From assembly GCA_026075535.2 (NCBI GenBank), contig AP026545.1, positions 10,416,001 through 10,480,000 of the forward strand: a stretch of DNA of 64,000 bases, written 5' to 3'. Positions within the stretch are counted from its first letter, which is position 1. Every line of letters starts with the position of its first letter. This DNA is from Tricholoma matsutake (Eukaryota > Basidiomycota > Agaricomycetes > Agaricales > Tricholomataceae). The position numbers and the translations under genes were made by a program. Below are positions 1 to 11,112 of this stretch, piece by piece. Under the pieces are notes generated by a model. The model saw nothing but the letters and a program-made list of their open reading frames with translations, had not been told where the DNA came from and did not search any database.

Positions 1-350
1 TCAGAGTTGTCAACATTGTAATGGCTGATTTGTGATAGAGCAATGTCATGGTTGGCAAAATTGGCAGCATTTTGTAAATCTGTTAAGGTTTCCATGTGGG
101 ATGCAAGAGCTTCCCTTTCCCTTTCAACAGATTGCATGTCAGAAACATTTGGTGATGTACCAAGTCAGCAGACTTTGTCTCATAATTCAATCCTGGTGTA
201 CACCAACAATGGGTTGTGATATATGAGTATCTTAGGCAGTACTTACTGCATTTGTTGAACAATGATTGCAAAATCAATCCACTCCTCAACCGCAGATTGA
301 ACTGGTGCCAGTGCCACTCCCATTGCCAATGCCAATGCCAATGCTGTTGA
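1..350. other. Unassigned sequence left of the first LTR
   Basis: No gene can be supported here. Short ORFs on both strands lack recognisable motifs. A small tandem of a six-base unit (about four repeats of GCCAAT) lies at about 322-343, directly before the LTR border. The homology shared with the copy at 56.3 kb starts only at about 346-351, so this stretch is flanking DNA rather than part of the LTR. Confidence 0.5.
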
Positions 351-1534
351 TGATACTCAACCCAGGAAAACCACCAAAACAGCCAATGAGGCAATCAATG
401 ATATTTGCAATGAGTCAGAGGAAGGGTGTGAGTCATTCCAAATGTTTGTAGTCGAACCAATAGGAAGATAACTAGTGGGTACTAGTCATGAAGGTAGTGC
501 TATAGGGGACAAAGGTATTTGATGAGGTCCAATGGGGTATCGATTGATATCGAGGATGATTGATGAGATCAACGGCGAATGATGTTGATGGTTGATGGTT
601 GATGTGTGAATTCTGGGGACTATTCGATAGGTCAATAGTATACGAAGACTATAGCCAATGGCCACAGAGTGTTGAACTGGTTACTAGTGCTAGTGACAAG
701 AGGATCAAAGGAGGATCGAGGACGATGATGGTCGTGGAGGTTTCTCGTCGATTGAGAAAACTCATAGAAGTTTTAGATTGCTTGAGAGGATAGATCTGAT
801 TCTTAGAACTTGATACAAGACAATAGGTGAAGACAATTTCCTCCATTTCCAAGTAGATACTACAGAGTTTTATATGTTTTAAAGAAACTTCCTAAAATGG
901 AATGAGAAACATGTGTAGAACATGAGGCAAAAGATATGAGTTAAGGCACAAGGCCAAAAAGGAGACTGGAATCCAAACAAGAAAGATATATATCATATGA
1001 TGAAAGAGTAATAAAGGGTATAGAACTAAAAGTGGACTGTCCTTTGTGTATAAATCGCACTAAGTCTTGCAATGATTCATCCAGTGGGTTCTGTGTGCAA
1101 TAGGGACTTGGAACAAGGCTGACCTACTATCAGCAGGTTTGGGCACAAGTTGGAATCCTTCCTGGCACATGGTATTCCACCATATAGATAACAAATGTGG
1201 CACCTGATGTTGCTTTGTAGTCTCTTGATATCGATTGATGATGCTCGATGATGGTCAACAATGTTCAATCGCGGTCGTGGTTTGTTTGAAGATGATCAGG
1301 GATGTTCAATGGTCATTTAGAGGGATTGTAGGGGCTTTCGACATAGTCCTAAGGTTGTGCAATGTGGTCTCTTGGTATGATCAATGTCGCTGGTGATGTT
1401 TCGACACAGTCAATATGATATCGTGATCGATAGACTGAGTTGCGCTGGTCTGGGACCTCATAGGAGTTAGCCGATGTGATTAGAATGTGGTTAGAATGAC
1501 ATATTGGCCTTTGAGCCAAGGAGACAACCTATCA
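351..1534 (-). repeat. 3' LTR of minus-strand Ty3/Gypsy element 1
   Basis: This 1.18-kb block recurs at 56324-57496 in the same orientation. Its ends form a short inverted repeat, TGATA on the left and TATCA on the right, as expected of an LTR. Directly outside the right end, read on the minus strand, is a purine-rich tract, which places this block as the 3' LTR of an element whose pol lies on the minus strand at 3.5-5.4 kb. The matching 5' LTR is not present to the right of the pol fragment, so the element is truncated at its 5' side. The LTR has no coding content I can support. Confidence 0.8.
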
Positions 1535-1549
1535 TCCTCCCCCTTACTG
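1535..1549 (-). other. Polypurine tract of Gypsy element 1
   Basis: On the minus strand this reads AGTAAGGGGGAGGA and abuts the TGATA end of the LTR. Plus-strand DNA synthesis of LTR elements is primed at such a tract just 5' of the 3' LTR. The core TAAGGGGGA is also found before the 3' LTR of the second Gypsy element at 15831-15844, which supports the assignment and suggests the two elements are related. Confidence 0.8.
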
Positions 1550-1682
1550 AAATTCTGACCATCCTGGTCAGTCGAGCTAAAATAACCAGGTCATGTGACA
1601 TTGTTGATCGTTGATTTAAGATGCATTGTGGTTTGAACTTCTCTCTTTTCATTCAATCTCTTTCATCACCCTCCTCGACAAC

Positions 1683-3062
1683 ATGTCCATCCTTGCTGAA
1701 CTCGCTCTTCCCATCCTTGACCAAGCAAAATCGATGCCTGAGGCTGGCAAAGCTGAAGAACTCGACTTTGAGGTGTGGGGTCATGAGTTTTGTGAGAAAA
1801 TGGTATGCCTTTTCCTTTTTCTTTGTTTATCTGCTTCCTGACTTTGTTGATAGGCTGAATACAACGACCTGATCGGGTCATTGGACGAGGCATGCAACGA
1901 ATGTGTGCAGGCGATGTTGGATGAGGCAATCGGTCTATTCACACCATTTGCTCAGGAGGATTGGGTTTCGTGGGGTGGCAGATATCTTTTCGAGGAGTAC
2001 TTGAGGAAAGTCGAGGGGGAGAGGCAGAGAGAGGAGGAGAGGGGTGGCTGTCAAGGCCAAAGCAAAGAGGATCAAGGAACGACGAGACGCGCTGGTCAAG
2101 GCATGTCAAGTGTTCTTGGCCGAAGTCTGGGCCAAGACAGTTTCAAAGGACAAGTTCCGTGATCAAACAGCTGCACTCGAGGTGATGCACCTCTCAATCG
2201 ATCAAGACGAAGCCGCAGATGAAGAAGAACCTCTGGTCAATGACCTACTGGTTGTCGAGCAAATTGTCGAGAAGAGGAAGATGGACAAGATGGACGAGGA
2301 GGACAAGGGTGAGGACAAGCTGGATGAGGAACTTGTGGTCACAAAGTGGGTGCAGCTAGAGGAAGGTGACTTGATCACCTTCCATGGGCCAGTAAGTTGT
2401 TGTTTTACGTCAATATCATTCAGACTAATTATGATTTCTTTAGTGTGATTGTTGCACCGGGCTGAGGACATTGCCAGAATGCATCATCGAGGAGGGCGCA
2501 CCCAAGTGCAAATGATGCACTCAAGGGTTGCAAGGCTGCTACTGGCAGGGAGTGTCGAGGCGTGGACTCCGACAAGGCAAGTCAAGGAAAATGGTGGGCT
2601 CTAAACAAGCTACCGAGGCTACTGAGGAGTCGACGGAGGTGTCAACTCCTAGACGTAGTAAGGGAGTCTTCTCAATAATGATTACAATTGCTAATTTGTA
2701 TGATGACTTAGTGGTATGCATCCGGGCTATCCAGCCCATCCAAAATGTGGAGGCCAGGCCCTTGAAAGTCGACAAGCACCCGAAACGAATGATGAAGGCA
2801 AAGGCGAAGTCCACTCAGAAGCAGAAGGGGAAGGGAAAAGCAAGGGAATGAGAAGTCAAACCCAAGGTTGCAGGTCTGGTCGAGGGGATGTCCATGGCAG
2901 TGGAGGACGAGATGACAGCATCAGACGCAGCATGGCTCCGTCGTTGGTATCTCACAGAAGTCCTGGTGCAGAAGAAGCTGGAGGTGGAGGTCTTGATGGA
3001 AGAAATCGAGGTGTTGGAGAGGAAGTGGGAGGAATCCCAGTTGTCATTTGTTTTATTGTTTT
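1683..3062 (+). pseudogene. Antisense ORF of Gypsy element 1, coiled-coil protein with Zn2Cys6-like cluster (decayed)
   Basis: The ORF runs opposite to pol, between the pol 3' end and the 3' LTR. It starts at an ATG at 1683, about 135 bases from the polypurine tract. Apparent introns lie at 1803-1853, about 2391-2443 and about 2665-2711, all GT...AG. The predicted product has an acidic N-terminal part (MSILAELALPILDQ...), a highly charged Lys/Arg/Glu segment, an acidic DEEE-rich stretch, a cysteine cluster at about 2444-2550 with spacing C-x2-C-x8-C-x8-C-x2-C-x6-C, a basic linker rich in Lys, and a C-terminal helical segment. A frameshift near 2040, an in-frame TGA inside the cysteine cluster (2513-2515) and another TGA at 2849-2851 show it is broken. 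The cysteine pattern resembles fungal binuclear zinc clusters that bind DNA; that function is inferred. A host gene caught between TE pieces is the alternative, but the same arrangement occurs in element 2. Confidence 0.65.
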
Positions 3063-3526
3063 AATTTTATTGTTTTCATTGTGTCTGAGCGAGATACATT
3101 TGAAATGAGAAAGATCGCGTATGATCGAGGCCAAGAAATGTAAGATATATGCAAAAAAAACATACGAAGAAAAAGAAAAAGAAAGAAAGATGGATGATTG
3201 ATCAAAACGAGACCATAGGGGAAAGGCTCAGAACTCCTTCATAGCCAAAAAACCCTGTCAAGCTTGCGCGAACATGTTTCAAACAATATCACAACTTATA
3301 ATAGTACACTGTTATAAAATCGAGAGTTTGTTTCAATATCGCAAGTAGAAAAAGAAAAGAAAAATGCTCTATTCGTCTTTGTCAAGGTCAGGAATGCCTT
3401 CATCGATGTCTCTATTGATGTCCGATGTTGTTCAAAGTTGTTCGAGCCAATGATTGTCGATATCAAAGAAGTTTGGAGGAAGGGGAATCAATTTTCGTGA
3501 TAGATAGGGTAGAACTCGGAAAGCAG
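3063..3526. other. Spacer between antisense ORF and pol of Gypsy element 1
   Basis: No ORF is supported. A/G-rich simple sequence (AAGAAAAAGAAAAAGAAAG) lies at about 3166-3188. The part from about 3390 to 3526 probably holds the decayed C-terminal end of the minus-strand pol. Confidence 0.45.
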
Positions 3527-5400
3527 CTACTGGTCGATGCAGAACTGAACCATCAAGCTCGCAAAGAATATAAGCACCACCGTAGTTTTGTGCGATGACA
3601 ATGAGTGGGCCAAGATATCGAGCTCACATTTTTTGATTAAGGGCTTTCTCAATCTGTGTGTTTCGCATGAGTATGACATCACCTTTTTCGAAATTGTAGT
3701 CTCAAATCGTTCACTTATGAACTTCTTCGAAGCATTTCGCAGCTTCTTGTCAAGCAGTGTAGACTCTAGAGTAGAGTACTTCGAGATTGGTTGAGCATTT
3801 CTGTAGTGCGATAGTGCATCAGGCGATGAGATCAGGGGAGGAGAGTATTGAATCGGGTGGCGGTTGTAGATATGTTGCTTCTGAGATGCCAAGAGGGATG
3901 AGTGGATGAGAACCTGTGATCACAAAATAGGGTGAACAGCCCATTCGTTTTCGAGCTGTTACCCGTTCTGCCCAAAAGACTGAGTATGTTCCAACTGACC
4001 ATCGAATTTGGTCGCCATCAATGGCCTTGTAGAGTGATTGTTGTACGTCAAAGTGGGCTCGTTCGATGAGGCCATTGGCACAAGAATTGTAGCCACTTAT
4101 CCGAATGTGATTGATATGATAGCGCTTCGACAAGTATTCAAGGGCAGCAAGAAATGCTGAGCTGTTGTCAGTAACGATCTCGTAAAGCAATCCCCATCAA
4201 CAAATTATTTCTTCGAAAATCCAATCGCCAATGGTCTTCGCTGTTTCATTGTGAAGCATCCTGAACTCCAGCCAGTACAATATCGAACATCGACCTTGTA
4301 CTATATAGTGATATCCACCGGAAGGTGGCATGTGCATTGTGTCAATGTAGACTTTTCTGAATAGAGGAGCAGGTGTGGCAACGATTGGTGGGATAAGAAG
4401 ATTTCGAGTTTGTTGCAACTGACAGTAGTGGCACCTTCGGATGTACCATGCAATATTGGCTTTCAGGTTGGGCCACCAGAATCATAGTGCAATGTGAGAT
4501 TTTGTGACGAAGATCATTTTGTGGCCGATATGGTCATGCAATGACCAGGTAATATTGATGCAACATTCTGGAATCGTGATGATCTTGTGTTCTCCATGAC
4601 GATCTTTTTGCCATAGTTTTCCGGAATCTATGAAGAACTCAGTGCAATATCGCATGAAGGTAGTGTACTCGGTATCTGATAGATTTGGGGGTTGCACCAT
4701 ATTGTCTAACCATCTATGAATGAGGAGTAATTGTTTGTCATCTTTCTTTGCTTTGTCCAATTGAGGTACATCTTTGTATGAAACATCCTCCCCCTTACTG
4801 AAATCTGATGCTTGGGCAAAAGTGGGATAGGTAGTGTGAGAGGGGAAAGGTAGAATCAAGATTGGGTTGATTTGGTGAACAAAACCATGTAGTTTGTCAA
4901 TCCAGTTGCCAAATTCTTCTTCTACTTCGAAATCGTTGTCTTTGGTTTGTTGAGGATGTTGCGAAAGACCATCTGGCCCATGGTGCATACCTGCAACATG
5001 AACTAGCATGAAGTGGAATGTTAGAATGGAAATAATCCATCGGTTGATGCTAGCACTAGGCACGATATCAGGATTTGAGAGCATGCCTTTGATATACCTT
5101 GCATCGACCTTGATGATAAGGTTTCATACCCCTATCAAATATAAATGAAGTGCTCCAAGGGCTCGATATAGACCATAAAGTTTGAGTTTCGGTTGCGAGA
5201 ACTGGGATTTGCAGTCATTGAGTGTGATTGAGCTGAATCAACTGTAGTATCATTTTTGAGGGTTATCGTGGTCGCATTGCGCTAGGAAATAGCCGATGGC
5301 AATGCTCAATGTGTCAACTGCAAGGATTACTGGGGCATTTGAGGTATAGTCAATGGCTCAAATTGCTGGCAAGTTTATGAGCACTGTGGCAGGGTAGATG
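3527..5400 (-). pseudogene. Ty3/Gypsy pol remnant: RNase H - integrase
   Basis: Read on the minus strand from 5400 to 3527. At 5400-5090 is RNase H with the segments VILAVDT, FSSITLND and LKLYGLYRALGALHLYLIGV, followed by VDARYIKGMLSNPD and HGPDGLSQHPQQ at 5100-4950, which mark the C-terminal end of basidiomycete Gypsy RNase H. A linker follows at 4950-4500. A CHYCQLQQTR zinc-binding segment lies at about 4440-4405, and the integrase core at 4400-3850 includes VYIDTMHMP (first Asp), IVTDNSSAF (second Asp) and NGLIERAHF (Glu). The C-terminal domain at 3820-3527 is frameshifted. The reverse transcriptase and gag that should lie further right are missing. In-frame TGA codons sit at 5124, 5238, 5250 and 5358 (lowest plus coordinate), where an Arg is expected, so each fits CGA to TGA. 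The element cannot encode a working polyprotein. Confidence 0.88.
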
Positions 5401-5882
5401 GTCTACTGGGAGTTCATTGACAAAGGTCATCATGTTGCAAAGAATGAGGTAAGCATGATCTCAGGGATCAGGGGAAAATAAGAGCAGGGGGAGAAGGGAT
5501 TCAATGGGTAACTTGAATACTTAGCTTAAAATCTACACCTTGGTGTGTGGGAACTTGAGAGACTTAGTTGACTTTAAGGAATAGCTTAGATGGAGAGCAT
5601 GAAAAAGTGGGGATCAGGAAAAGTACTCCATTTGACAGGTGGGAGAGCACCTAAATACAAAACAAGGTAGCTATGAAGCAAAAACTGATCGCACATGTTC
5701 TCTTGTGCCGACAGTCTGAGCAATCAGATAAAGAAGAATAAAAGGAAAATGAATTAACAAATTTGGTCTGAAGTCCAAGAATAATATTTGAAGTCTTCGA
5801 TTGATGGCTTTTGTTGAATCCTTGTCTCGGAGTTTTTGCAACTGGGAATAACTCGGGGAGAGACTGCCGTTGAGCACCTCTA
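5401..5882. other. Region without a supported gene
   Basis: The pol homology stops near 5400. ORFs on the minus strand at 5651-5961 overlap each other in different frames and show no motif I recognise. This is probably the truncation border of Gypsy element 1 and its flank. Confidence 0.45.
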
Positions 5883-6260
5883 TTGGAAGAGAGGGTGATG
5901 CCACCTGTGCCACCATTGTGCAAGAAACGTCAAGTCCCCACCCAAGTCTTCGGCTTCCCATTCACGGAATATGACCTTAGCATTTGGGCAGAAAGATACA
6001 ACATCCCAGGGGAAGACGATCATTACAGGTGCCACAGTGCTTGGAAGGCCATCTGCTTGAGGCTACCTTGTAATCACCATCACATTACGATCATTTGCAA
6101 TCCCATGGTGCCCTACTCACAATCAATGTGCTTTGTCATAGGAATCAATCTTAAAGCTAAAGACATGGAGCCCGCCCAGAATGTCGAACTCATCAAATCA
6201 CTTTATGATGCTATCAACATGGGCAACTGCCCGGGATGGTTTTATATGTCTTGGGGCTAG
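5883..6260 (+). CDS. Hypothetical protein, 125 aa
   Basis: An uninterrupted ORF starting MEERVMPPVPPLCKK and ending NMGNCPGWFYMSWG. I do not recognise a domain. The composition is normal, with FGFPFTEYDLSIWAERY near residue 20 and MCFVIGINLKAKDMEP near residue 80. There is no signal peptide or membrane segment. The pattern of a Pro-rich start followed by a compact alpha/beta-like region resembles lineage-specific hypothetical proteins of mushrooms, but that is an impression only. It may be a complete small gene or the 5' exon of something longer. No neighbour shares its strand within 1 kb with recognisable function. Confidence 0.4.
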   Translation: MEERVMPPVPPLCKKRQVPTQVFGFPFTEYDLSIWAERYNIPGEDDHYRCHSAWKAICLRLPCNHHHITIICNPMVPYSQSMCFVIGINLKAKDMEPAQNVELIKSLYDAINMGNCPGWFYMSWG

Positions 6261-7705
6261 GTGCTGGTGACGACCATGATGTGTTGTGGATGGTACACTT
6301 TACTTTTTGAAGATGCTAAGCCCCACTCACTAGCATTGCATAGTGAGAAGAGCAACAATGGTCTGCTATGTAGCTAGTAGTTCCAAATGAACTAAGAATT
6401 GTTTACTCATACCCTGTCGCTATCCACAGTGCTGCAATGATGAATGACTATGCATTACATTTCCTTGTTCCTCCATCCATCGATTGAAGCACACATTCAC
6501 TGCTAGGAAAATAGTTACTCAATGTCGCTTGGACTTGCGCTTGGACAATCGTTGTGTGGATTGGTTGGAAGGTCCCTTACATGTGCTAATTCTTCTAGTC
6601 TCTACTTCACTTTGGCTCTTCCTGTGCTTGATCCTCCCACTGCATGTGACACTCCTTCATTCAACATGAGCAACATGCTCCTGGCCCACTACAAGCAGGT
6701 TCTCAATACATGCATCTCCTGCTCAGAGATGATCTCCCTGAATGTTCTAACAATTTGGTGGACGACTATTTTATGGAGGACTTGCATGGGAGGACACATG
6801 CCAGTGAGCAGATGAAAGCGCTGAGAGTTGTCACCCGCTCACACCATTTAACCGCTACCTTCAGTGTGGACCTGCGATACCAACACCTTGTCTCTTGTAA
6901 GAACATGGTGAATTTCTCAAAAGACCTGCTTCTAATGACAATTTTTCCTCTGCACCAGATATCGTCTCATCTATTGTGCCTTCAAACTAGCATCAGATGC
7001 GATGCACCACTGCTCCTATGCCTCTCATCATCTATTCCATTTATATGAATCCCTGAAACCTAGTACTATACATAACAATCAACTCTTCCGAGTCCACCCT
7101 GCGTTTCCGCATCCATCCCCATTGGAAACACCTCAACTTTATGAAAAAACTCTGATAAGTACTTATGTACGCAACCCTATGTATGTGCTGTGCAAATACA
7201 GGGTCATAATGACTCAGACATGATCAGGCAACTACTGTCTTTCCCTATGACCTCGACACATACAAAATTCCCGCTGGCACCCTGCCCTCATGCCCAAGCA
7301 TTTGTTCCTCTACCCTACCCTCCTCTCCAAGTATGTTGGATCTCCCAGGTACCCTTGCAACACACAGTCGGGTCACACTGACCAACATGCTGGCAAGTTT
7401 GAGTTTAGCAATATGAAGCAATTTTCAGGGTTTCTTGGGAGGTCGACGAGCGGGCAGAAATACACTACTGCTCTCCCGCATGTTACTGTGGACAGTGTTG
7501 CCATCGCCGTTGGTGGAGATCTGGGGGAAGATGGACCTGTAGACAAACCGATCATGGCTGGTATGGTTTTATCACTACTCTTACCTTTTGCTAAAGCAGC
7601 CGAACACAAGAGGACCAGAATGGATGTGATGGTGATCCCTAACATCTTGCCAACATCCAGTGCAACAATTTTGTGGTGTTTGAGAATAGACAGGCTTTGT
7701 ATAAG
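6261..7705. other. Region without a supported gene
   Basis: Several plus-strand ORFs of 60-139 codons (for example 7290-7709) overlap in different frames. None has a motif I recognise and none continues convincingly across GT-AG introns. A decayed gene is possible but cannot be shown. Confidence 0.4.
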
Positions 7706-8194
7706 TTAGACATGGAGAATGAAGAAAGGAGGTAGCTTACTAAATGAACATTTTGAAAAGGAAAATGGCAACCAGTGCAGAGAGTTTATCACCCTGTGGA
7801 ATTTCCATGACTCCAATCCACTGAATGCCTCTTGGTGCTTCATCATGCGATCATAAGGTGAGCAATGCTCATGAACCTGACTTATATATTGAATGGGCCA
7901 CAGTTTCCCCATCATCGCTCCCATTGATGTCATGATAGCGAAAGCCAAGCCAACAAAAAGCAGTGCATTTATAGTGATGGCCATGCGATAGTCGTCTGGT
8001 CCCAGTTCTGTGACCTTATCAAGTTCAAGAGAGATGTCAGCAATGGAGCTGCTGTTCAATAACATGTTCAAGATAAGCATTTGGAGAAGCTCATTGGTTA
8101 CTTCAGTGGGATCGCGGGAGAATGTTTTTGGTGTTTCAATGACGAAGGATGTCAGGACGGTGATGAAAAGACCAACCTCCATATAAATTGTCAA
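7706..8194 (-). CDS. DUF6535-type membrane protein fragment
   Basis: The reading frame has the hallmarks of the agaricomycete DUF6535 family: a first hydrophobic segment EVGLFITVLTSFVIET near the start, a polar loop with FSRDPTEVTNELLQMLILNML, then a second hydrophobic segment ITINALLFVGLAFAIMTSMG at about residues 78-97, and a cytosolic-looking tail. Family members are multi-span proteins of unknown function that are expanded in mushrooms. The usual N-terminal cytosolic part before the first membrane segment is absent or lies in an exon I cannot identify, and the C-terminal helical region is missing. The first codons MTIYME may therefore be intronic. Called a partial gene or pseudogene. Confidence 0.6.
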   Translation of the reverse strand: MTIYMEVGLFITVLTSFVIETPKTFSRDPTEVTNELLQMLILNMLLNSSSIADISLELDKVTELGPDDYRMAITINALLFVGLAFAIMTSMGAMMGKLWPIQYISQVHEHCSPYDRMMKHQEAFSGLESWKFHRVINSLHWLPFSFSKCSFSKLPPFFILHV

Positions 8195-8699
8195 ATGACT
8201 TGGTTAAGCCGTGGGGAGGAAAGTGCATATGAAAATGAGTATAACTTCTAGAAAGCTGTTCCACTCGCTGGGTTGCCTCAAATCAATATTTTGCACCACA
8301 TCAAGATTATGAGTCCATATGTTTACATAAGAAAGACTCATTCTTAGATCCCGGATCCACCCAAAAATTCAGTGTGAATGAAAAAATCAGTGCTGTTTTA
8401 CCCACGGTCAGTAATTCAAAGCAACCATTAGTGACTTTTGAAACCATGAGACATAAAATTAGCCAAGACATGGATTTTAGATATAAAAGGCAACTCCCAG
8501 AATCAGCTACACTTGTAACTGGTGATCATTTCTGGATCGACTACCCTTTGTGCTTGCTACCTGCAGTTCAACTGCAGGTAATGCGATTGACATTAGATGA
8601 CCCTTGTCTGCCTCTCATGTGCTGGCTCTAGGCTGTGTCGGTCTATCCTATGCCATAGAGGGGGTTTGTCAGTTGTTGTCTATGCCGGCATGTATCCTG
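8195..8699. other. Region without a supported gene
   Basis: A plus-strand ORF at 8374-8631 (85 codons) has no recognisable motif. A short perfect palindrome, CTGCAGTTCAACTGCAG, lies near 8563. Sequence to the right belongs to the interrupted gag gene on the minus strand. Confidence 0.4.
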
Positions 8700-8832
8700 C
8701 ACTTGACACTCTTTTTTTTTGTTACTTGCTCCTTTAGATTCTGCACCTCCTTCTCTTCTTCCTTCACCTCCTCTATCTGAGGGAGTGATGCTGTGCAGAT
8801 GGCCCGGCAGAATGATGCCCAGTCAGTGTGTC
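8700..8832 (-). pseudogene. 3' part of a retrotransposon gag split by Gypsy element 2
   Basis: Read on the minus strand from 8832 leftward, this encodes TDWASFCRAICTASLPQIEE and then an acidic/lysine-rich helix. It continues in frame from the gag sequence at 16550-17278, if the intervening element and one copy of the GTGTC duplication are removed. A run of nine A/T follows the helix, and coding evidence ends near 8700. Zinc knuckle and pol of this older element are not visible further left. Confidence 0.7.
8828..8832. other. Left target-site duplication GTGTC of Gypsy element 2
   Basis: The five bases before the 5' LTR are identical to the five bases after the 3' LTR (16550-16554). A perfect 5-bp duplication is the usual footprint of Ty3/Gypsy integrase and shows that the two LTRs belong to one insertion. 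Confidence 0.9.
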
Positions 8833-9537
8833 TGTCAAGAACTGTTCCTCACCCAATCGGAACCCACATCCATCTGACCCTTTCCCGCACGTCAAACCTG
8901 ACTTTTGTCTATGCCTCCCAATTTTGTTCCCGGCCACCTTGCACTGCCCACACTGCTGTGCACCAGGCCGCCTTGTACAGCATCCACGGCTGCCTTCCCA
9001 AGGCTGCCTTCTCTATTGCAAATTTGACTATGGATTCCTGTGTGGCTCCTGCTAGATAATTTATCTACACAGTCGAGACACTGCTGCAGTCTTCGTTCCT
9101 GTTCCACATTACTCCAGACTATAGTATTTAAGCTTAGTTAGTTTTGCCTGGTATTCCCAAGTTTATATATCGACATAGACTCGACTTTAATCTGCCAATC
9201 CAAACCTCCTTCTACTCCAACCTCAGTTCTCTAAGAATCTGAACTCCATTCGACTCAACCTCCAGTCTCCCTCTGAAGTTCTAACCTCACCTGAACTTAA
9301 CCTAAGTCCCTCCGTACTCCTTCCTGTGTTTACCTGCACTTTCCCACTCCTACCTCCAAACCTCCAACTTGAAATTAGGACACCAGACGAGGTGAAGGGC
9401 ACAGCTTCTTACAAGCTGAAGCCAAGTCCTTTCCGTTTCCCCTCCTGCAGAATCCACACAACCTGACAACCTTCCATAAACAACACCCACAGTGTCCGAC
9501 CAGATTCTGATGAACCTTCTAGGATCAGTTCTTAACA
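8833..9537 (+). repeat. 5' LTR of Gypsy element 2 (705 bp)
   Basis: Begins TGTCAAGAAC and ends CTTAACA. It aligns end to end with 15845-16549 and has the same length. The TATTTAAGC at about 9124-9132 is a candidate TATA box. No primer-binding site complementary to a tRNA 3' end is evident directly downstream at 9538, so self-priming or a diverged site is possible. Confidence 0.92.
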
Positions 9538-9577
9538 GTATATACAAACTCACACTTCACTTGTCCATTTCCTCTCT

Positions 9578-10970
9578 ATGACCCCTACTGAGACCCACCA
9601 GCGCACAACAAGAAATTCCCAATGCACCAGTACTATTCCAGGGATCTCTGCAATCCAGGGATCCACCCTTTCTGACCCTCGACCTGCCACTACGTTTGGA
9701 GTGTCTTCCAGACCCTCAAACATCTTCCAACAAATCAGCTCAGGAGCCCCCTCAATCAGTGCCAATCTCATGTCCACCCATGCCCCGCACCCTTCTTGCA
9801 ACCCAGAAGGATTTCAATCAAGAACTCCCCTTGAGTACATAGGGGGCATCAACCAGCCTGAACCCTTCGGGTTGGAAGATCCTGGTCTAGAGGACAGACC
9901 CCCTGGCGGACCCGACAACCCTAGTGGTCCTGACAGCGGGTGACCCCGATCCCAATGATCCTGAAGATCAACCTCCCATGGGGGAAAACCCTGACCCAGG
10001 GGATAGGTTCATAGATGTCCTTTACAACCTCTCGGAGAGTATCCGCACCCTTCATCAGAATAACACACCCAAGACTGAGAAAATCAAAGTTCGCGACCCT
10101 GACACTTTCGACGGCACCAATCTGAAGAAACTTAGAGACTTCCTAGTCTCCTGCAATCTTCATTTCCACGACCATCTGCACATATTTTCCTCTGATGAGA
10201 AAAAGATCATATTCATCCTTTCTTATCTTAAGGGATCAGCTCTCAGTTGGTTTGAGCCTGGTCTGAATGACCCAACAGATTCCGCACACTGGATTTGGGA
10301 CTATGAAGCTTTCCTCACTGAGCTGGAAAGCAACTTCGGTCCACACAACCTGGCCGGAGATGTGGAAAAAGCTCTCTCTGACTTAGCAATGAAGAAAGGT
10401 GGTTGTATCACAAAATATAATGTTGACTTCTGGGAATTAGCTTCTAGGGTCAACTGGAATGAAGCAGCCCTTCGTGACCGCTATTTCTGCAGTCTTCTGC
10501 TCTGGCTTCACATAGAAGTTCTCCGGGGTGGTAAACCGAATACTCTTGCAGAACTGCACTTGAAAGCGCTGGACAGCAACAACATCTACTGGATGCAAGA
10601 AGATGAATCCCATTTTGAAACAAAGAATTCCAGTAACGTCACTAACTCTAGTCAGAAGGACTCTTCCAAAAGCCCTTCCCTGTTGACAAACCAAGCCTCT
10701 TCAAACTCTGCCCATGGTAACACCTCCAACCAGCAGTCTTCCACAACAAAAAACACTTCCCGGGACAAGCCCAAGTCATCCATCTCCGATAAGTTGGGGA
10801 AGAACGGCAAGCTTACTGGGGAGGAATGAGAACGTCGCATGAGAGAACAACTTTGTCTCTACTGTGGTGAGGAAGGGCACGTAGCAGGAAACTGCCCAAA
10901 ATCCAAAGCCACAAAATCCCATGCATCCACTGTCGTTCCCGAGACTATGGACTCAGAAAAATAGTCTGCA
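9578..10970 (+). pseudogene. Gag of Gypsy element 2 (frameshifted)
   Basis: The first part, from the ATG at 9578, reads MTPTETHQRTTRNSQ and is Ser/Pro/Thr rich. A frameshift near 9924-9943 moves the frame to the second part, which runs to 10829. That part holds the conserved capsid-like region: VRDPDTFDGTNLKKLRDFL, then LKGSALSWFEP and YEAFLTELESNFGPHNLAGD, typical of chromoviral gag. A TGA at 10827-10829 follows LTGEE where ERR-type sequence is expected, consistent with CGA to TGA. The same frame then continues into a zinc knuckle, [14 protein letters not shown], at about 10857-10900 (CX2CX4HX4C), which in functional elements binds the RNA genome. Confidence 0.9.
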
Positions 10971-11112
10971 ACCCTCAGGATACAGCCATTGGGGCTGGGG
11001 GTTGCATTGACCTTACCCATTTGGCTGCCTCCATTGTCTCAACGCATCTGCTCTTTCTGACCCTGACTCCCTGACCATTCTTTTAACCTTTCCTGACTCT
11101 TCCGCCCCTTTC

